Positions 1-8,768 of a stretch of 64,000 bases of DNA are shown here, in pieces; the stretch's first letter is position 1; each line of letters opens with the position of its first letter. Under the pieces are notes generated by a model, which did not search any database, had not been told where the DNA came from, and worked only from the letters and a program-made list of their open reading frames with translations. This DNA comes from Oceanospirillales bacterium (GTDB taxonomy: Bacteria; Pseudomonadota; Gammaproteobacteria; Pseudomonadales; Balneatricaceae). The DNA is taken from NCBI GenBank assembly GCA_018223185.1, contig JAAEYW010000017.1, positions 1 to 64,000 on the forward strand. Reading direction: 5' to 3'. The translations under genes were made by a program, and so were the position numbers.

Positions 1-95
1 GTCAGATCCAGCTTATGTTCGTCAGCTTGTACCAGAGTCGGCAGCGCAGACATCAGCGTGGTACATGACAATGCAGCAACAGCAATTTTCTTCAT
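1..95 (-). CDS. Exported protein, N-terminus only (cut by window edge)
   Basis: The minus strand from the ATG at 95 reads a lysine-rich start (MKKIAVAALS), a hydrophobic core and a plausible signal peptidase site near VQADE, so this is the first 31 codons of a secreted or periplasmic protein. A GGAAG ribosome site lies a few bases upstream. Nothing beyond the signal peptide is visible, so the function cannot be assigned. It is divergent from the sulfatase gene and shares a 250-bp intergenic region with it. Confidence 0.6.
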   Translation of the reverse strand, partial: MKKIAVAALSCTTLMSALPTLVQADEHKLDL

Positions 96-260
96 CGTGT
101 CTTCCATTTATTTTTAGTCTATTGTGATTCAGGGCAAACAGAAGCTTCCTAATAGAAAGGCTATTCTGCCCAAGACACGATCAAGCGTAAGTATCAGGGC
201 TGTTTGGCACAAACAACGATTTCACTCTGTAAAATGAACTTTTGACCAATAGCACCTTGT

Positions 261-338
261 TTCTTATATTTTGAGATAGATGAATATTAATCAGGAATAA
301 AAAAACAATCTTTCATCTATATTCTCAAATAAAAAGAA
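261..338. promoter_or_regulatory. Two degenerate TTCTC-N7-GAGAA-like sites before sulfatase gene
   Basis: TTCTT-ATATTTT-GAGAT lies at 261-277 and TTCTC-AAATAAA-AAGAA at 322-338, the latter overlapping the sulfatase ribosome site AAGAAGG. Both resemble the near-perfect palindromes found before operons at 32.3, 44.8 and 50.2 kb. The region is AT-rich and both copies carry mismatches, so chance similarity is possible. Confidence 0.25.
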
Positions 339-347
339 GGATCAGAT

Positions 348-2036
348 ATGAACCACTTTAAGGTTTCAAAGTTAGCCGTTGCGCTTTCTTTATCTATATC
401 AACTTCAGCCATAAGCTACTCTGTTGAAGCTGCATCACTTAATCCGGAAAAACCCAATATTCTGTTGATTATCGCTGATGACCTCGGATTCTCTGACATT
501 GGTAGTTACGGTAGTGAAATCGATACGCCAAATCTTGATCAGCTGGCAAACTCTGGCCTGCGACTGACAAATTTCCACACCGCCCCTGCCTGTTCGCCAA
601 CCCGGGCAGCACTGATGACGGGGGTAGAGCCTCACATTGCCGGACTGGGTGCAATGCTGGAAGAGATAGCACCTAATCAGGAAGACAAGCCAGGCTATGA
701 AGGCGTACTGAATGATAAAGTAGTTACATTTGCGTCGTTGCTAAAAGATGCCGGCTATCACACCTACCTTTCCGGTAAATGGCACCTTGGCCACACCGAA
801 GATACGGGACCTGATGATCGTGGCTTTGATCGTTCCTTTACACTCCTATCCGGAGGGGCGAGTCACTTTCCTGATATGAAGCCGAGTTATGCTCCAACAC
901 CAGAGGCTAAAGCTGCCTACGCAGAAGACGGAAAGCGTCTGCAAAAGCTACCGGCAGAGTTCAAGTATTCCTCCCAATACTATGCAGATAGAATGATCGA
1001 TTATATCGGTAGTGAAAAAGATGATGCTCCTTTCTTCGGAATGCTGTCCTTCACAGCACCCCATTGGCCATTGCAGGCGCCAGATGAAGCTATCGAAAAA
1101 TACCGCGGTAAATATGATGCTGGCTACGATGAGCTATTCAAACAACGTCTGCAGAATCAGAAAGATCTTGGCCTGATTCCTGCCGACGCAGAAGGTGCCC
1201 TCCGTCCACCTAAAGGACGTCCCTGGGATAGCCTCACACCTGAAGAGCAAAAAGTTGAAAAACGGGGTATGGAAATATATGCCGCTATGATTGACCGGAT
1301 GGACTATCACCTTGGAAGAGTGATTGACCAACTGAAAAAACAAGGCGTTTATGATAATACCATCGTGGTCTTTATGTCTGATAATGGACCCGAAGGACAT
1401 GACCTGGACGAAACCTGGCCTGGAGACCTTTTCCCGAAAATTCGTAAGGTAATCGATGAAACAAATGATTTCAGTTATGAAGCAATGGGAAAACCCGGTT
1501 CCTATACGCTGTATGGACCTAACTGGGGCTGGGTCTCTTCACCCGCATTCAGCATGCATAAAGCATTCCCTACAGAAGGTGGAACACGCTCAATTGCTAT
1601 TGTTGATATCCCCGGTGTAAAACGTGATGGACAAATAGATAACCGCTATATTTCTGTGAAGGACATCGCCCCCACCTTACTTGAGCTTACTAATGTAAAG
1701 CACCCAGGTACTTCCTATAAGGGTCGCACAATTGAACCGATGAGCGGAGTTTCAGCCTTACCTGTTCTCAAAGGTGAGCAGGTTTCTACAGATCGGCTCG
1801 AGGCGGGTGAATTATTCGGTAAATACTACATTCGTAATGGCGAATGGAAGCTGGTTCATATGCCTGAGCCTTACGGCAACGGTAACTGGCAACTGTTTAA
1901 TATAAATACGGATCTGGCTGAGCGTCACGACCTGAGTCAGCAAAACCCGCAAAAAGTCACCGATTTGATCGCAGAATGGCAACAGTTTGCCAAAAAGACT
2001 AACCTGATCATTCCAGACTGGGTAAGTGGTTACTAA
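348..2036 (+). CDS. Arylsulfatase, cysteine-type (formylglycine-dependent), exported
   Basis: A 562-residue sulfatase of the alkaline-phosphatase superfamily. After a signal peptide (about residues 1-29) comes the metal-binding ADD motif (residues 43-45). The sulfatase signature CSPTR at 82-86 has Cys82, the residue normally oxidised to formylglycine. GKWHLGH follows at 143-149 and the second metal motif SDNGPEG near 345. Length fits bacterial arylsulfatases of the AtsA type, which hydrolyse aryl or alkyl sulfate esters in the periplasm. The ATG at 348 has a strong AAGAAGG ribosome site. A multihaem cytochrome follows 137 bp downstream on the same strand. The natural sulfate ester is not determinable; choline-sulfatase is less likely because no betaine genes adjoin. 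Confidence 0.88.
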   Translation: MNHFKVSKLAVALSLSISTSAISYSVEAASLNPEKPNILLIIADDLGFSDIGSYGSEIDTPNLDQLANSGLRLTNFHTAPACSPTRAALMTGVEPHIAGLGAMLEEIAPNQEDKPGYEGVLNDKVVTFASLLKDAGYHTYLSGKWHLGHTEDTGPDDRGFDRSFTLLSGGASHFPDMKPSYAPTPEAKAAYAEDGKRLQKLPAEFKYSSQYYADRMIDYIGSEKDDAPFFGMLSFTAPHWPLQAPDEAIEKYRGKYDAGYDELFKQRLQNQKDLGLIPADAEGALRPPKGRPWDSLTPEEQKVEKRGMEIYAAMIDRMDYHLGRVIDQLKKQGVYDNTIVVFMSDNGPEGHDLDETWPGDLFPKIRKVIDETNDFSYEAMGKPGSYTLYGPNWGWVSSPAFSMHKAFPTEGGTRSIAIVDIPGVKRDGQIDNRYISVKDIAPTLLELTNVKHPGTSYKGRTIEPMSGVSALPVLKGEQVSTDRLEAGELFGKYYIRNGEWKLVHMPEPYGNGNWQLFNINTDLAERHDLSQQNPQKVTDLIAEWQQFAKKTNLIIPDWVSGY

Positions 2037-2082
2037 GCATAATCGCTAACACAGAACCAGCCTGGTTTTATCGATAAAAGTA

Positions 2083-2121
2083 CTACTCTGACTATAGCGC
2101 TGACAGCTATAGTCAGAGTAG
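2083..2121 (+). terminator. Perfect 16-bp inverted repeat after sulfatase gene
   Basis: The arms 2083-2098 and 2106-2121 are exact reverse complements (arm CTACTCTGACTATAGC) around a 7-nt loop. No T-run follows, so it may act as a Rho-type or processing hairpin, or as a protein-binding palindrome, rather than a classical intrinsic terminator. It sits between the sulfatase stop and the cytochrome start. Confidence 0.5.
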
Positions 2122-2173
2122 ATTTACCGGATATCGTGAAAACCTTAGCATCAGACCAAAACCAGAGCATGAT

Positions 2174-4243
2174 ATGTTATTGCAAATATTAAAATTGGAA
2201 ATTGTTTCTTTTCTCCTGATTATATTGCTAACAGCTCTCCCCTCATTAAACTCACAAGCAGCGGAATGTGGCGAATGCCATATGCAACAAGTATCCGACT
2301 GGCAACAATCACAGCATGCCCTCTCAATGGCGCTTGCGACTACAGACAGTGTATTAGGAAACTTTAACCAGACATATCGGAGTGAAGATGTTGAAGCCGT
2401 CTTTTTCCTCGATTCAGATATTTATAAAGTACGACTGACCGAACAGGGAAAAGAACAGGTTTGGGTCATCAAATATGTTTTTGGTAACTATCCACTGCAG
2501 CAATATCTGATTGAAACAGGTAATGGACGCCTTCAGGCACTTAATATCGCCTGGGACAGCCGGAGCAAAGAAGATGGCGGGCAAAACTGGTTTCGGTTAG
2601 ACCAGCCTGACCATCAGGATCCTGGTCAGCCATTACACTGGAAAGGAATATATCAAAACTGGAACACTATGTGTGCAGACTGTCACTCAACAGAACTGTC
2701 TAAAGGTTACTCACTAAAAGATAATCAATTCAGCACACATTTCAAAACGGTCAATGTGAGCTGTGCCGCCTGTCATGAGAACGCCGACACTCACGCGCTT
2801 GCAGCCAGGTCTGGAAAATCCGTCGCCGCTGGTCAGAATTTGAAATCAGATGGCGCCTGGTTAACAGGGAATCTCTCTACCCCGCCGGTTCATACCGGAG
2901 CGGTGTCCTCACCGGAACAGACAGAGATGTGCGGTCGTTGTCATTCACTGCGAACCCGCCTGGATCCGACGAAAAGTGGGAAAATTAATGATCAGTACAG
3001 CCTCAACCGCCTTTTTAGCCCACTCTATTTTGAGGATGGCCGGGTAAAAGAGGAAGTCTTCATATTAGGCTCATTCCTGCAAAGCAAGATGCACAATGCC
3101 GGCGTCGTCTGTAGCAACTGCCATAACCCTCACTCAGCAAAACTGAAGATTGAAGGAAACGCGCTCTGTGGCCAGTGTCATGCTCTCGAAAGCTTTGATC
3201 GTCCAGAACATCATCAACATATGAGCAACTCTGAAGGCTCGCAGTGTGTTAACTGCCATATGCCGACACGTACATACATGCAAATTGATCAACGTCGTGA
3301 GCATAATTTCACCACTCCGAATCCTTTTGTTGCCGCACAGGCGGGAAGCCCGGATCCCTGTCTGGCCTGTCACAAAGACAAAGATAATATCTGGTCAAGA
3401 GATCAGGTCGGGCGCCTCTGGCCCACTCAGAAAAAGCATTCTGACTGGTTTGATATTCAACGAGCACCAATTGCTGCCATGCGGGAATTTATTGAAAACC
3501 GTGAACAGCCATCTATATACCGCGCTACCTTGCTAGAGCAGCAGGCTGCATCACTGGCCTTCAATAACCCAGAGACCATATTGGCCCAGCTGAGTAGTCC
3601 TTCTGCGTTAATCAGGGAAAGTAGCTGGAAAGCTGCTGTCAATATACCGAAAAACAAGCTGGATAATTATGTTACCAAGGGCTTATCCGATAAACACTTA
3701 AGTGTCCGATTGGCGGCTTATGAGACCCTTCTGATAAAGCAGGCTCTCCCTGCAGACTTTACCAGCGTAAAGCAAGAATATATCGCCTACCTGGAGCAAA
3801 TAGCTGACAGGCCGGCTGGCAGAACGATGTTAGCCCGTTATAAAATTTTAACTGACAATACCGCTTCATCTGCCGGGGAGGACCTTGCATTTGCGCTCGA
3901 TCAAGACCCACAATACCTACCCGCAGTATTCATGTTAACGGAGCTGCTTCGAAATCAAAAACGCTTCAGCGAAGCGGTTACACTGCTGACAAAGACGCTT
4001 GAACTGATACCTCAGGACGCTAACTTGCTACACCTGAGGGGACTGACACAATTACAGCTAAAACAGATAAACCCAGCTTTGACTGACCTCAGAGCAGCGT
4101 ACAAATTAGCGCCAGAGAATATCAGCTTTGGGTACCGTCTGGCTCAGGCGTTAAAATACACCCATCACTTAAGTGAAGCTGAGCAGGTCATTCAGCAATT
4201 AAAAGATCGATTCCCTCAACATCCGGCCATAAATTCACTATAA
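2174..4243 (+). CDS. Octahaem c-type cytochrome with C-terminal TPR repeats
   Basis: A 689-residue exported protein. A hydrophobic signal segment (about residues 8-28) precedes eight CXXCH haem-attachment motifs, beginning with CGECH at 32-36 and followed by CADCH, CAACH, CGRCH, CSNCH, CGQCH, CVNCH and CLACH within roughly the first 400 residues. The middle is helical and HEAT-like; the last 130 residues form tetratricopeptide repeats (for example the stretch around RFSEAVTLLTKTLEL). The architecture matches periplasmic multihaem cytochrome/TPR proteins of marine Proteobacteria, thought to carry electrons and hold protein partners. No CX15CH or other specialised haem motif was seen. The redox partner is unknown. 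Confidence 0.85.
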   Translation: MLLQILKLEIVSFLLIILLTALPSLNSQAAECGECHMQQVSDWQQSQHALSMALATTDSVLGNFNQTYRSEDVEAVFFLDSDIYKVRLTEQGKEQVWVIKYVFGNYPLQQYLIETGNGRLQALNIAWDSRSKEDGGQNWFRLDQPDHQDPGQPLHWKGIYQNWNTMCADCHSTELSKGYSLKDNQFSTHFKTVNVSCAACHENADTHALAARSGKSVAAGQNLKSDGAWLTGNLSTPPVHTGAVSSPEQTEMCGRCHSLRTRLDPTKSGKINDQYSLNRLFSPLYFEDGRVKEEVFILGSFLQSKMHNAGVVCSNCHNPHSAKLKIEGNALCGQCHALESFDRPEHHQHMSNSEGSQCVNCHMPTRTYMQIDQRREHNFTTPNPFVAAQAGSPDPCLACHKDKDNIWSRDQVGRLWPTQKKHSDWFDIQRAPIAAMREFIENREQPSIYRATLLEQQAASLAFNNPETILAQLSSPSALIRESSWKAAVNIPKNKLDNYVTKGLSDKHLSVRLAAYETLLIKQALPADFTSVKQEYIAYLEQIADRPAGRTMLARYKILTDNTASSAGEDLAFALDQDPQYLPAVFMLTELLRNQKRFSEAVTLLTKTLELIPQDANLLHLRGLTQLQLKQINPALTDLRAAYKLAPENISFGYRLAQALKYTHHLSEAEQVIQQLKDRFPQHPAINSL

Positions 4244-4457
4244 ACTTTTCTACTCAGATCAATCAGCCAAAACCGATTACCCTGCCCCCTTTTAGTAGTG
4301 GCTAAGAGGGACTGCAACCTGCATGCACCGTATATGTCGTTCCTGACAATCAGCACGTTGATGATTGATCCTTACAGCGTCCACTTAACCAGTCTTTATC
4401 CGTTGAGGTTTTTACTCTTGTGTGTAGGATAAGGTTTTGAACCATGTGGTGTAGAGT

Positions 4458-5294
4458 ATGCGTGCGATAAGGATAAAGTCCTGGAATGATTCTGTTGCTG
4501 AAGTGCTAAAGTTTGGTTTTTCGGATGAATCTCTGGTTAATCTTATATATGAGCTCGCCGCTATGCTTAATAGTCAGGTGAGTACCTTAATTCTGTACTC
4601 CAGGGGAACAAAGCCATACTGGCCGTTTAAGACCAGAATGAGTGAACGCGAATGGAAGTCGATGTCTCTGCCTTATCGCGAGGGCGCTTATCTATTAGAC
4701 CCCTACTATCACCTGTGCCAGAAAAGAGCTGAAGGTGTTTTCAGACTGCATGATAATGCGCCTGATAGCTTTGCCAATACAGAGTATTACCGGATCTATT
4801 ATGAGAAGACGGATGTGGTTGATGAGATGTGTGCCATTTTCCAGCTTTCTGATGATGTTTCAGCTTTAGTATCAGTATGCAGAATCGATTCTGAGAATTG
4901 TTATGATAGTCAGGACTTCGATTACCTGTATGGCTGTTATTCTATTTTGGAAGTCATCATTAAAAATTGGTGGGGTATTAAACGTACAAATAGTTTCACA
5001 GAAACAGAAACCGCTGCAATAGGAGCCCGGTTGGACGGTGCTCTGGATAATTTTGGCGCATCGCTATTGACGCCAAGAGAGATGCAGGTCGCCCGACTTT
5101 CGTTGGAAGGATACTCTGTTAAAGCGCAGGCTCTCAGGCTCAATATCAGCTCTGAGACGGTTAAATCCTATAAAAAGAGTATTTACCATAAATTGGATAT
5201 TTCCTCTCAGGCTGAGTTATTTAACCTCTTTATCGGTTCACTTAAAGCTTATAATCCTGAAAGTGCACCAGACCCGCTCATTGGTTATTTATAA
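4458..5294 (+). CDS. LuxR-family transcriptional regulator
   Basis: A 278-residue protein whose C-terminal ~65 residues form a LuxR/GerE helix-turn-helix (LTPREMQVARLSLEGYS, then SSETVKSYKKSIYHKL). The N-terminal ~190 residues resemble a small-molecule or PAS/GAF-like sensory domain but lack an obvious acyl-homoserine-lactone signature. It stands alone, with 1.5 kb of sensor-flavoprotein-TRAP genes downstream on the same strand, so it is a plausible regulator of the NTF2-like, oxidoreductase and TRAP genes. The ribosome site before the chosen ATG is weak. Confidence 0.85.
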   Translation: MRAIRIKSWNDSVAEVLKFGFSDESLVNLIYELAAMLNSQVSTLILYSRGTKPYWPFKTRMSEREWKSMSLPYREGAYLLDPYYHLCQKRAEGVFRLHDNAPDSFANTEYYRIYYEKTDVVDEMCAIFQLSDDVSALVSVCRIDSENCYDSQDFDYLYGCYSILEVIIKNWWGIKRTNSFTETETAAIGARLDGALDNFGASLLTPREMQVARLSLEGYSVKAQALRLNISSETVKSYKKSIYHKLDISSQAELFNLFIGSLKAYNPESAPDPLIGYL

Positions 5295-5397
5295 GCCTCT
5301 TAACTACCGTTGTGTTCTCTTAGCTTTACCTTCCCGTTCCTGTCATTTTTCGGAATAGACTGCTCCCATATCGATTTTCACCATCACAACATTGCCC

Positions 5398-5419
5398 CTC
5401 CCCCCCTGATGGGGGGGAG
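5398..5419. other. G/C-tract hairpin (CTCCCCCCC / GGGGGGGAG)
   Basis: A 9-bp perfect stem made of a seven-C run and a seven-G run separated by TGAT. It lies in the leader between the LuxR gene and the NTF2-like gene, about 95 bp before the start codon of the latter. It could stop transcription, or the homopolymer runs could vary in length by slippage. There is no T-run. Confidence 0.5.
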
Positions 5420-5515
5420 CGGTGACATATATGGGGGATGCAAATGAAATCGTCCAGGCCTCAGGATTAAGCCATCGAATGTCTATTTAAAACGCGACTC
5501 TTTTGTGAGGTTAAA

Positions 5516-5878
5516 ATGACCAGTATTGAAAACGCCGTCAACAATCTTCAGGTTCTATGTCGGGCAGGAAACGTGGATAAGTTACAGGCTGAGTGTTTCA
5601 CTCCGCAAGCAATGATATGTGGTGAGGGAGCCCCGGGTATTGCAAGTGGTGAAGCAACTATCCGTGAAGTACTGGGCTATGTACTGGAAGCGACGCCAAA
5701 CCTGAGTATCTCGATAACTCAGGCTCAGGAAATAACACCTTCTGTAGTATCAACCTGGCTTCAGTGGAGCTGTCCAAGCGACGAAGGTCCAATCGAGTTC
5801 AGATCACTTGCCGTTTGGAAGAAAGTCGATGAAACGTGGAAAATTGTTTCAGATATGTACGGACTCGGCCGTTTCTAA
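5516..5878 (+). CDS. NTF2-like / SnoaL-like small protein
   Basis: A 120-residue cytoplasmic protein with the alpha-beta fold pattern of the NTF2-like superfamily: an N-terminal helix pair, then beta strands ending in a conserved tryptophan-rich segment (SLAVWKKVDETWKIVSDMYGLGRF). Members act as small isomerases, dehydratases or binding domains, and no catalytic residue can be named here. It has a GTGAGG ribosome site (5505-5510). It precedes a flavin oxidoreductase on the same strand (117-bp gap) and may belong to the same catabolic unit. Confidence 0.65.
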   Translation: MTSIENAVNNLQVLCRAGNVDKLQAECFTPQAMICGEGAPGIASGEATIREVLGYVLEATPNLSISITQAQEITPSVVSTWLQWSCPSDEGPIEFRSLAVWKKVDETWKIVSDMYGLGRF

Positions 5879-5904
5879 GCTTAATTTTTCCAAAAACAGA
5901 GCAT

Positions 5905-5930
5905 AACTGTTGCGTTTAAAGGCAACAGTT
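5905..5930 (+). terminator. 9-bp hairpin between NTF2-like gene and oxidoreductase
   Basis: AACTGTTGC and GCAACAGTT (5905-5913 and 5922-5930) are exact complements around an 8-nt loop. There is no T-run, so terminator strength is doubtful. It may set relative expression of the two flanking genes. Confidence 0.35.
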
Positions 5931-5995
5931 TAGCTGTTGGCGCGTGTAAGAAGCAATTGCGAGAACACCAAAAATAAGATTTACCAGAGGCCTGT

Positions 5996-7297
5996 ATGTC
6001 ACTTGAAAACCCATCAACATATTATACGATCACCCGGAAATATGATTTGCACTACCCGGACTTAGAGGATGATATTGAAGCGGATGTTGTCATCATTGGC
6101 GGCGGATTAACTGGCATCAATACGGCTTTAGAACTCGCGGAGCGAGGCGTTAACGATGTTGTTGTATTAGAGGGTAATTACCTGGGCTTTGGCGGATCAG
6201 GCAGAAACGGTGGCCACGTCATGGCCGGCATTGGACATGATCTTGAGAAAATAGAGAAAGATGTAGGCCCTGACGGGCTGGAGGCAATTCTCAACATCAG
6301 TGATGTTGGCGCGTCAATCATCAAGAAACGCATACAGAAATATAATATCGATGCCGATTTTCAGCACGGCTATGGTTATTTAGGCTTTAATAAACGTCAA
6401 GCCAAAACGCTACAATCCTGGCAGAGAACGTTTTCCAGCTTAAATCCTGACCAGGAGATCGTCTACTTAGAGGGTAACGACGTTCAGAATATTGTTGGTT
6501 CAGAGAGATACACCTGTGCTCTCAAGCACATGGGGAATGGTCAAGTTCATGTCCTCAATCTACTGCTGGGCTATGCCAAAGCATTTACCGATCTCTATGG
6601 TGGCAGAATTTATGAAAATACGCCGGCGCTCGAAGTTGAATACGGTGAAAAAATTGTCGTACGCACAGCCAAAGGGTCGGTTAAGGCGAATAAAATACTC
6701 TGGGCGTGCGGTGCATTTCTGGACAAACTGGAGCCTGAACTGCATAAAACGACCATTAATGTCTATGCCTTTAACTCTGTCAGCAAACCTCTTCCGAATC
6801 ATCTGATTGAACAGATTAGTGCAATCAGAGGTGCTTTCAGTGATATTACACCGATCATTGATTATTACCGTGTAACCAATGAAAACAGGCTTATGTATGG
6901 TACATGCGGAATGCTGCTGGAATATGTACCTAACGATTTGAAGTCCTTCCTTCATGGAAAGATGTTGAGACTCTTTCCTTATCTCAAAGATATAAAGATT
7001 GATCTCGCATGGGGGGGACCTATGGAGTGTACTTTGAACTTCTTCCCTCAAATAGGAACTTTGACAGAACATAAGAATGTTTTCTTTGCACAGGGCTATT
7101 CAGGATTTGGAGTCACACCCAGTCACGTAATTGCAGGCGTTATCGCTGACGGTATGAGTAATGGCTCGAAAGCCTGGGATGCGATGAGTTCAATTCCGCG
7201 TAAACAAGTCTACGGAAAAGATAACTTCAGGCATTTGGTCTGTTCACTGGGCAAGATCACTCAGCAAATTGACGCATATAGAGTTGGAAGAAGATAG
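5996..7297 (+). CDS. FAD-dependent amine/amino-acid oxidoreductase (DAO family)
   Basis: A 433-residue flavoprotein. The dinucleotide-binding GGGLTG motif lies at about residues 35-40 after ADVVIIG. The motif GFGGSGRNGGHV and the C-terminal FAQGYSGFGVTPSH block are typical of the OrdL/PuuB branch of D-amino-acid oxidase-like enzymes, which oxidise secondary or primary amines such as gamma-glutamylputrescine. It has no signal peptide and is cytoplasmic. A TRAP transporter follows 430 bp downstream, which suggests import and oxidation of one amine-containing compound. The exact substrate is unknown. Confidence 0.8.
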   Translation: MSLENPSTYYTITRKYDLHYPDLEDDIEADVVIIGGGLTGINTALELAERGVNDVVVLEGNYLGFGGSGRNGGHVMAGIGHDLEKIEKDVGPDGLEAILNISDVGASIIKKRIQKYNIDADFQHGYGYLGFNKRQAKTLQSWQRTFSSLNPDQEIVYLEGNDVQNIVGSERYTCALKHMGNGQVHVLNLLLGYAKAFTDLYGGRIYENTPALEVEYGEKIVVRTAKGSVKANKILWACGAFLDKLEPELHKTTINVYAFNSVSKPLPNHLIEQISAIRGAFSDITPIIDYYRVTNENRLMYGTCGMLLEYVPNDLKSFLHGKMLRLFPYLKDIKIDLAWGGPMECTLNFFPQIGTLTEHKNVFFAQGYSGFGVTPSHVIAGVIADGMSNGSKAWDAMSSIPRKQVYGKDNFRHLVCSLGKITQQIDAYRVGRR

Positions 7298-7566
7298 CTG
7301 AACACCTCTCTTTGAAGGTGTACCTCTCCCAGACTGATTGACGAAGTACACCACCACTTTTTCTAAACCCCTGCTCTTCGGTAACTTTTTTAGCTGTTTC
7401 TTAAGCGATATATCAGCTTGCACATCTGAGCATATTTGTACCCATATTTTTCCCGTTCAACTCCCACCGAATCACTACAGACACAAGTGACTCAATATGG
7501 CGCACAAAAACAAATAACGAGATTATATTTGAACCAATACTAAACAAAACGCATTTTTAAATACAA

Positions 7567-7587
7567 AATTATCATAATTTGATAATT
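7567..7587. promoter_or_regulatory. Perfect palindrome AATTATC-N7-GATAATT before dctP
   Basis: The arms at 7567-7573 and 7581-7587 are exact reverse complements, 144 bp upstream of dctP. It is the only strong structure I see in the 433-bp gene-free stretch 7298-7730, which otherwise holds a weak 6-bp hairpin near 7305 and AT-rich DNA. The spacing (two arms around seven bases) is like the IclR-type sites elsewhere in the window, but the arm sequence differs (TTATC instead of TTCTC). It is a candidate operator for the TRAP genes. Confidence 0.4.
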
Positions 7588-7730
7588 ATACATTGAAGGC
7601 TTTATATCTATATGCTAATTATTAGATCCACAGTGGGTTGAAGAACGCTGAACATGGATGTTCAGGCAGTGCCGACTCACTCATAAATTAAAGATTTTTA
7701 AAACTCAGAATTGTAAGCCAGAGGTAAAAG

Positions 7731-8753
7731 ATGAAACGTACACTTTCAAAGATACTCTTAGGGTTATCAGTGATCGCCTGCAGTCAGAACGTATTTGCTG
7801 AAACCAGGCTCACACTTTCATCCTGGATGCCCAGCCAGCATCCAATGGCCGCAGAAATGATTTTCCCATGGGCCAAAGAAGTGGCTGAGGTTACTGAGGG
7901 TCGGGTGACTGTCGATATTCTGGCTAAAGCTCTGGGACATCCAAAAATTCATTATGATATTGCCCGGGATGGTCTGGCAGACATTACCTACAGTGCTCAC
8001 GGTTACACTCCCGGACGCTTCCTGCTGACCAAAGTTGCCGAATTTCCCTTCAGTGGTAACAGTGCTGAAGCTCAGTCGGTGGCCTACTGGAGGGTTTATA
8101 ATAAGTACTTAGCTGATGCGAATGAGCATAAAGATGTCAAGCTGCTGGGGCTGTTTACCCACGGACCCGGTGCTGTGCATAACAGCAAACACCCTATTGA
8201 GAAAACATCTGACTTCGACGGCCTTAAACTGCGTGTCGGTGGTGGTGTTGTTAATCAGGTCGCAACATCTGTTGGGGCTGTTCCCCTGCTGAAGCCAGCC
8301 TCAAAAGCTTACGAACTTCTGTCTCATGGTGTTGCTGATGGCACGATGAACCCACCCGATGCACTGGTCGGTTTCAACATCGTTGATATGGTAAAAAATA
8401 CCACCATCGTACCCGGTGGCTTTTACAACATCAGCTTCTTTCTGGTGATGAATAAGGATCGCTGGAATGAGATTGATCCTGTAGATCAGGCCGCCATCGA
8501 ACGTATCTCCGGCGAAGCCTTTGCTAAACGCTGCGGTAAAGTCTGGGATCGTATCGCTCAGGAAGGTCTTGATGCGGCTAAAGCCAATAGCAACACCATT
8601 ACCTATGCAGATGATGCCTTCGTAGCCGATCTGAAAGCGAAAACAGCTCACATTGAAAGTGAGTGGGTCACTGAAGTGAATGAAAAGGGTGTTGATGGCG
8701 CTGCTGCACTGGCTGAATTGCGTGAGATTGCCAACAGCTACACGCCTGAATAA
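7731..8753 (+). CDS. dctP: TRAP transporter solute-binding protein (DctP family)
   Basis: A 340-residue periplasmic binding protein with an N-terminal signal peptide (cleavage near VFAET, residue 24). The DctP family fold is recognisable from LSSWMPSQHPMA near the mature start, the FDGLKLRVGGG motif around residues 163-173 carrying the conserved substrate-carboxylate arginine, and a late helix. It captures an organic anion or zwitterion and passes it to the DctQM membrane pair encoded immediately downstream (15-bp gap). A GAGG ribosome site precedes the ATG. The upstream amine oxidoreductase hints at an amine or amino-acid-like ligand. Confidence 0.92.
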   Translation: MKRTLSKILLGLSVIACSQNVFAETRLTLSSWMPSQHPMAAEMIFPWAKEVAEVTEGRVTVDILAKALGHPKIHYDIARDGLADITYSAHGYTPGRFLLTKVAEFPFSGNSAEAQSVAYWRVYNKYLADANEHKDVKLLGLFTHGPGAVHNSKHPIEKTSDFDGLKLRVGGGVVNQVATSVGAVPLLKPASKAYELLSHGVADGTMNPPDALVGFNIVDMVKNTTIVPGGFYNISFFLVMNKDRWNEIDPVDQAAIERISGEAFAKRCGKVWDRIAQEGLDAAKANSNTITYADDAFVADLKAKTAHIESEWVTEVNEKGVDGAAALAELREIANSYTPE

Positions 8754-8768
8754 GTATAGGTAATCACT

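Noticed and set aside
7627-7645. Sigma-54 promoter before dctP
   Set aside because: GG-N10-GC occurs in GTGGGTTGAAGAACGCTG but the flanking bases do not match TGGCAC or TTGCW.
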